64,000 bases of DNA, from contig NC_088711.1 of assembly GCF_963576615.1 (NCBI RefSeq), positions 11,464,869-11,528,868 on the forward strand. The letters are read 5' to 3'. Origin of the DNA: Watersipora subatra (taxonomy: Eukaryota; Bryozoa; Gymnolaemata; Cheilostomatida; Watersiporidae). Position numbers and translations under genes: made by a program. The notes under the pieces are model-generated. The model was not told where the DNA came from, made no database searches, and saw nothing but the letters and a program-made list of their open reading frames with translations. Numbering within the stretch: the stretch's first letter is position 1; every line of letters starts with the position of its first letter. Below are positions 61,301 through 64,000 of this stretch, piece after piece.

Positions 61301-62930
61301 TAATATACATATAGGGACAACAAGGAGACAGAGACTTACCTCGGGAGAATGCTGGCTAGAATCAGATAAAAAAGCATCCATCTTTAGATAAACAGATACG
61401 TTTTGTTCAAATAATTCGTCGATCTGTTGAGAGACCTCATCAAGCATGAGCTCTGCTATAGGTGCTATTGTATCATTGCAGTGAGAAATGAAAAGTTGCA
61501 TTTCTGTCATACCCTGCCAACAAATGAACAGATATCAGGGTTATTCCACTTCAGCAATATTTCAACACACAATTTTCAAAGTACCACCTAATCAAGCTAT
61601 CCACCGGCAACTCAAATACCGGGTTTCCATCAAGAACTACTTTTTAATTCACTAATAGCAAGTCTTGGAGTTTGTTAATCATCATAAGAGAATATTATGG
61701 CTCTAATAAGTGGTTATTAACTTTAATTAAAAATTACTTTTCTTAATTCAGCTAGAAGTAAAAAAGAAAACCTTAACGAATACAAATTGTCATTTATTGG
61801 CGGAGACTACAGGAATTATACTTAAACTCACATGAAACAAACCAGCTTTCAGAATTTTAAACTAAATTAGAGTAGCGTGAGAGTCGACTATAATCCTGTT
61901 CATACTATTATTCCTATTATTTATTCAATTTGACAAAGAGAGAAACTATACAGAAGATCCACAACTCAAGGTCAGCGCTGAACATGAAACCTCTGTGTTC
62001 TACGTAATTAACATTAGCACAGGGAGCTTAAAGTAAGCGAGGTGTTGGGACGCATGACTACCACAACCTTGTATAGCTTTGGATCGATGACACGCCTTCC
62101 CTATGCTACATTCATCTTCCCTGCACTCCAAAATCAATTTACATGTCACCAAGCTCTCTGCATTACATTGCTTGATATGCATGTATGTGTATTTCAATTT
62201 ATTTGTTTTATTTATTCAAATTTATTTTAATTTTATCATGAGAGGGTATTATTCCTATGGAGGAATTAAAAATTACTATGGAGCTCGTAATTTATGTAAT
62301 GCATTTTTGTTAAACTTCATTTCACGCTGTAAATTTTTGTACAGCAGAAATGGCAGAGCTACTTCAAGTGTGCTATCGGACATGTCTGCGAAGTTGACAA
62401 TAAAATTGGAACAATTTTTGTGATTTTTCTCTAGAAAATGAGTTTTCTGACTAATGTTTTGTTATTGCACAAACACACGTGTAACTTATGAAGCAAAGAA
62501 TATTTATAGCATGACATCTAATAGGAGGAAAAACAATAACATAAGAACTTGCAGCCGCTTCATCCTCCAAGTTAGGTGTAAGCACAATATAGTGCCATGT
62601 TAGTCTCCAAAGATATTTTATTAATCTTGTATATCTTTAAAGTGACATTACACCGTTCAGAGCTTAAATAAAATGTTAGTATTTGCTTTTTAGCCATATT
62701 TAACTTAAAAACTATACTGAGCTGGGCTAGTGTAAGTAACATTACACATCTCTACATACAATTATTAAAGTATATGATAAATTTAAAGTATTACAATCTT
62801 TCCCCTTCAGCTACCACTCACATCATCGTCTAAAGAATCGTCATCAAGGCTCTCGAGTTGCTCCATATTGTGATTGTACTGCATTTTCCTGAGCAATTCT
62901 TTAACCAATGCGAGAATTCCATCTTGGTAC
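49331..62930 (-). CDS. XPO6: Exportin-6, C-terminal part (5' exons beyond the window)
   Basis: Fourteen minus-strand exons: 62822-62930, 61340-61513, 59627-59757, 58269-58367, 57884-58034, 57228-57374, 55479-55668, 54543-54698, 54257-54371, 53983-54154, 53654-53815, 52376-52474, 50990-51223 and 49331-49465. All phases agree and they give about 690 residues, the C-terminal 60% of a protein of about 1,125. Matches to vertebrate exportin-6 run throughout: LDDDSLDDD, VHCCLRDL, PDFIDV, ALSSYLILRWPALPDIEQKW, LRVQMGVSVTEQ, GQSFLQPDI, KSHDLLQDDIIHAIYNMA and VNDLRYY..VNASLPPGT near the end. The family is importin-beta/HEAT-repeat. With RanGTP it exports actin-profilin from the nucleus. The N-terminal Ran-binding part is outside the window. 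The intron after 52376 starts with GC rather than GT. Introns hold five tandem arrays and several transposons. Confidence 0.95.
50008..50765. mobile_element. Tc1/mariner (pogo-like) MITE, copy 1
   Basis: Begins CAGTCAAACCTGGATAACTC and ends with the inverse of CAGTCAAACATGGATAACTC. TA flanks it on both sides. It is 758 bp with no intact transposase frame. A TA duplication and a terminus in the CAGTnAAACC..GATAACTC style are seen in pogo/Tigger-type non-autonomous elements. It sits in the last intron of XPO6. Confidence 0.85.
51503..52183 (+). repeat. Minisatellite, 11-bp unit, about 62 copies
   Basis: The unit is ACATACAACTG, with ATATAACTG, ACATAACTG and CAATCAACTG variants that recur in blocks. 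It occupies most of the XPO6 intron between 51223 and 52376. All three minus-strand frames are open across parts of it, which is a composition effect. Confidence 0.93.
52775..52937. repeat. TA/TACA microsatellite
   Basis: Irregular TATATACA and TATATGTA runs of about 160 bp in the XPO6 intron between 52474 and 53654. The overlapping open frames are low-complexity. Confidence 0.9.
55061..55228. repeat. Fold-back sequence related to the pogo-like MITE interior
   Basis: ATCATTTGTGATTGTTTTTG at 55061 is mirrored by its near-exact inverse ending at 55228. Each arm is about 43 bp, ending in CTGACTGCC or GGCAGGCAG. The arms resemble the interior of the elements at 50008 and 60253 (CACTTGAGATTGTTTTGTTG, GAGGTGATG, TTGCCAGGACG). 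In an XPO6 intron. Confidence 0.65.
56735..57169. mobile_element. hAT-like non-autonomous element with 8-bp duplication
   Basis: Begins CAGGGGTTCCCAACC and ends with the inverse of CAGGGGTTTCCAACC. It is flanked by GTTTAAGC (56727-56734) and GTGTAAGC (57170-57177), an 8-bp duplication with one mismatch. Both terminus and duplication length fit hAT (Charlie-like) transposons. It is 435 bp with no transposase. It sits 59 bp from an XPO6 exon. Confidence 0.85.
57640..57870. repeat. Degenerate tandem repeat, about 3 units of roughly 70-75 bp
   Basis: GGTGATTTGA or AAGTGATTTGA followed by CCCCAACC, CACCTA and ATAACA-type blocks recurs three times next to the XPO6 exon at 57884. Copies are diverged. 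Confidence 0.45.
58490..59395 (+). repeat. Minisatellite, 19-bp unit, about 48 copies, with segment duplication
   Basis: The unit is AGAATATAGAGCGATGTGT. A block of variant units near 58661-58775, including a shortened TGTTGATAGAGCG unit, reappears near 59076-59190, 415 bp away. The array fills the XPO6 intron between 58367 and 59627, and the 228- and 278-codon minus-strand frames over it are repeat artefacts. Confidence 0.93.
59905..60025 (-). repeat. tRNA-derived SINE, copy 3 (inverted)
   Basis: On the minus strand TAGCTTATTGGTTAAG is A-box-like and TGCGAGATCAAATC is B-box-like. They are followed by TTTTAATTGCTATAACTGGACA, the core shared with the copies at 26690, 37684 and 61150. In an XPO6 intron. 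Confidence 0.65.
60253..61069. mobile_element. Tc1/mariner (pogo-like) MITE, copy 2
   Basis: Begins CAGTGAAACTCGGATAACTT and ends with the inverse of CAGTGAAACTCGGATAACTC, flanked by TA. It is 817 bp, homologous to 50008-50765 throughout, with an extra stretch near 60630-60680 that partly repeats neighbouring sequence. In the XPO6 intron 59758-61339. Confidence 0.85.
61150..61310 (+). repeat. tRNA-derived SINE, copy 4
   Basis: A-box-like CCCGTATGACTTAATGGGTAA, B-box-like GGATTTCAAATCC, then ACTTTATGGCTATAACTGGA and CAGACAAACC. It lies just downstream of the second pogo-like element, in the XPO6 intron ahead of exon 61340-61513. Confidence 0.65.
61514..62821. other. XPO6 intron, nothing further recognised
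   Basis: AT-rich intron between exons 61340-61513 and 62822-62930. Short plus-strand open frames around 62042-62423 have no splice support or family. A missing XPO6 exon here is unlikely, because the flanking exons align to the vertebrate protein without a gap. Confidence 0.6.
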
Positions 62931-62940
62931 CTGTGAGATC

Positions 62941-64000
62941 AAATGTATTGCATACTGCTCCAAATATCACTCGCTCTTACACAAATGTATTGTATACAGC
63001 CCCAAATACCACTTGCTCTTACACAAATGTATTGCATACTGCCCCAAATACCACTTGCTCTTACACAAATGTATTGCATACAGCACCAAATACCACTTGC
63101 TCTTACACAAATGTATTGCATACAGTACCAAATATCACTTGCTCTTACACAAATGTATTGCATACAGCACCAAATACCACTTGCTCTTACACAAATGTAT
63201 TGCATACAGCCCCAAATACCACTTGCTCTTACACAAATGTATTGTATACAGCACCAAATACCACTTGCTCTTACACAAATGTATTGCATACAGCACCAAA
63301 TATCACTTGCTCTTACACAAATGTATTGCATACAGCACCAAATATCACTCGCTCTTACACAAATGTATTGCATACTGCTCCAAATATCACTCGCTCTTAC
63401 ACAAATGTATTGCATACAGCACCAAATACCACTTGCTCTTACACAAATGTATTGCATACAGCACCAAATACCACTTGCTCTTACACAAATGTATTGCATA
63501 CAGCACCAAATATCACTTGCTCTTACACAAATGTATTGCATACAGCACCAAATATCACTCGCTCTTACACAAATGTATTGCATACTGCTCCAAATATCAC
63601 TCGCTCTTACACAAATGTATTGTATACAGCCCCAAATACCACTTGCTCTTACACAAATGTATTGCATACTGCCCCAAATACCACTTGCTCTTACACAAAT
63701 GTATTGCATACAGCACCAAATACCACTTGCTCTTACACAAATGTATTGCATACAGTACCAAATATCACTTGCTCTTACACAAATGTATTGCATACAGCAC
63801 CAAATACCACTTGCTCTTACACAAATGTATTGCATACAGCCCCAAATACCACTTGCTCTTACACAAATGTATTGTATACAGCACCAAATACCACTTGCTC
63901 TTACACAAATGTATTGCATACAGCACCAAATATCACTTGCTCTTACACAAATGTATTGCATACAGCACCAAATATCACTCGCTCTTACACAAATGTATTG
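62941..64000 (+). repeat. Minisatellite, 42-bp unit, about 25 copies to the window edge
   Basis: The unit is ATGTATTGCATACAGCACCA, then AATACCACTTGCTCTTACAC and AA. Because 42 is divisible by three, the minus strand stays open for 340 codons as a 14-residue repeat. Variant units recur after exactly 630 bp (15 units): the block from 62951 matches the block from 63581. It starts 11 bp from the acceptor-side boundary of XPO6 exon 62822-62930, so the intron consists of repeat right up to its 3' end. Confidence 0.95.

Noticed and set aside
62939-63961. 340-codon minus-strand open frame
   Set aside because: It is the 42-bp tandem repeat read in a frame that never meets a stop, and it lies in an XPO6 intron.

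Overview
This is a stretch of animal nuclear genome. It is AT-rich, its genes are split by GT-AG introns, and it is crowded with minisatellites, fold-back elements and tRNA-headed SINEs. Three genes are recognised by family: GOLT1 (Golgi transport), TMEM237 (ciliary transition zone) and XPO6 (exportin-6). A fourth looks like a membrane-anchored ErbB/EGF-family growth factor. Together these point to a metazoan. The repeat style suggests a marine invertebrate, perhaps a spiralian, but the species cannot be named from the sequence. No bacterial operon, CRISPR array, rRNA or intact tRNA was found.

Layout. 1-10.9 kb: no recognisable gene; repeats, including a 457-bp palindrome (1572-2028), a 32-bp array (4869-5270), a 133-bp perfect fold-back with a 9-bp target duplication (7947-8079) and a 20-bp array (9665-9910). 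10.9-28.9 kb, minus strand: the EGF-like ligand gene, with signal-peptide, EGF, transmembrane and tail exons across 18 kb. 27.6-29.3 kb, plus strand: three phase-compatible exons of an unknown gene that overlaps the 5' end of the ligand gene in antisense. 31.35-33.4 kb: a 2-kb minisatellite of 45-bp units. 34.4-42.3 kb, minus strand: complete GOLT1 in six coding exons. 42.7-49.0 kb, plus strand: complete TMEM237 in seven coding exons, plus a candidate alternative terminal exon. 49.3-62.9 kb, minus strand: the last 14 coding exons of XPO6; its 5' part lies beyond the window.

GOLT1 and TMEM237 are transcribed divergently, with 387 bp between their start codons. TMEM237 and XPO6 converge, with about 300 bp between their stop codons. 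GOLT1 acts in ER-Golgi traffic, TMEM237 at the ciliary transition zone, and XPO6 exports actin-profilin from the nucleus, so the neighbours do not form one pathway.

Exon models were built by hand. Intron phases were checked at every junction, and GOLT1, TMEM237 and XPO6 were compared with remembered vertebrate family members. Start, stop and splice coordinates of these three are therefore quite reliable. The 3' end of the ligand gene and the antisense gene are tentative.
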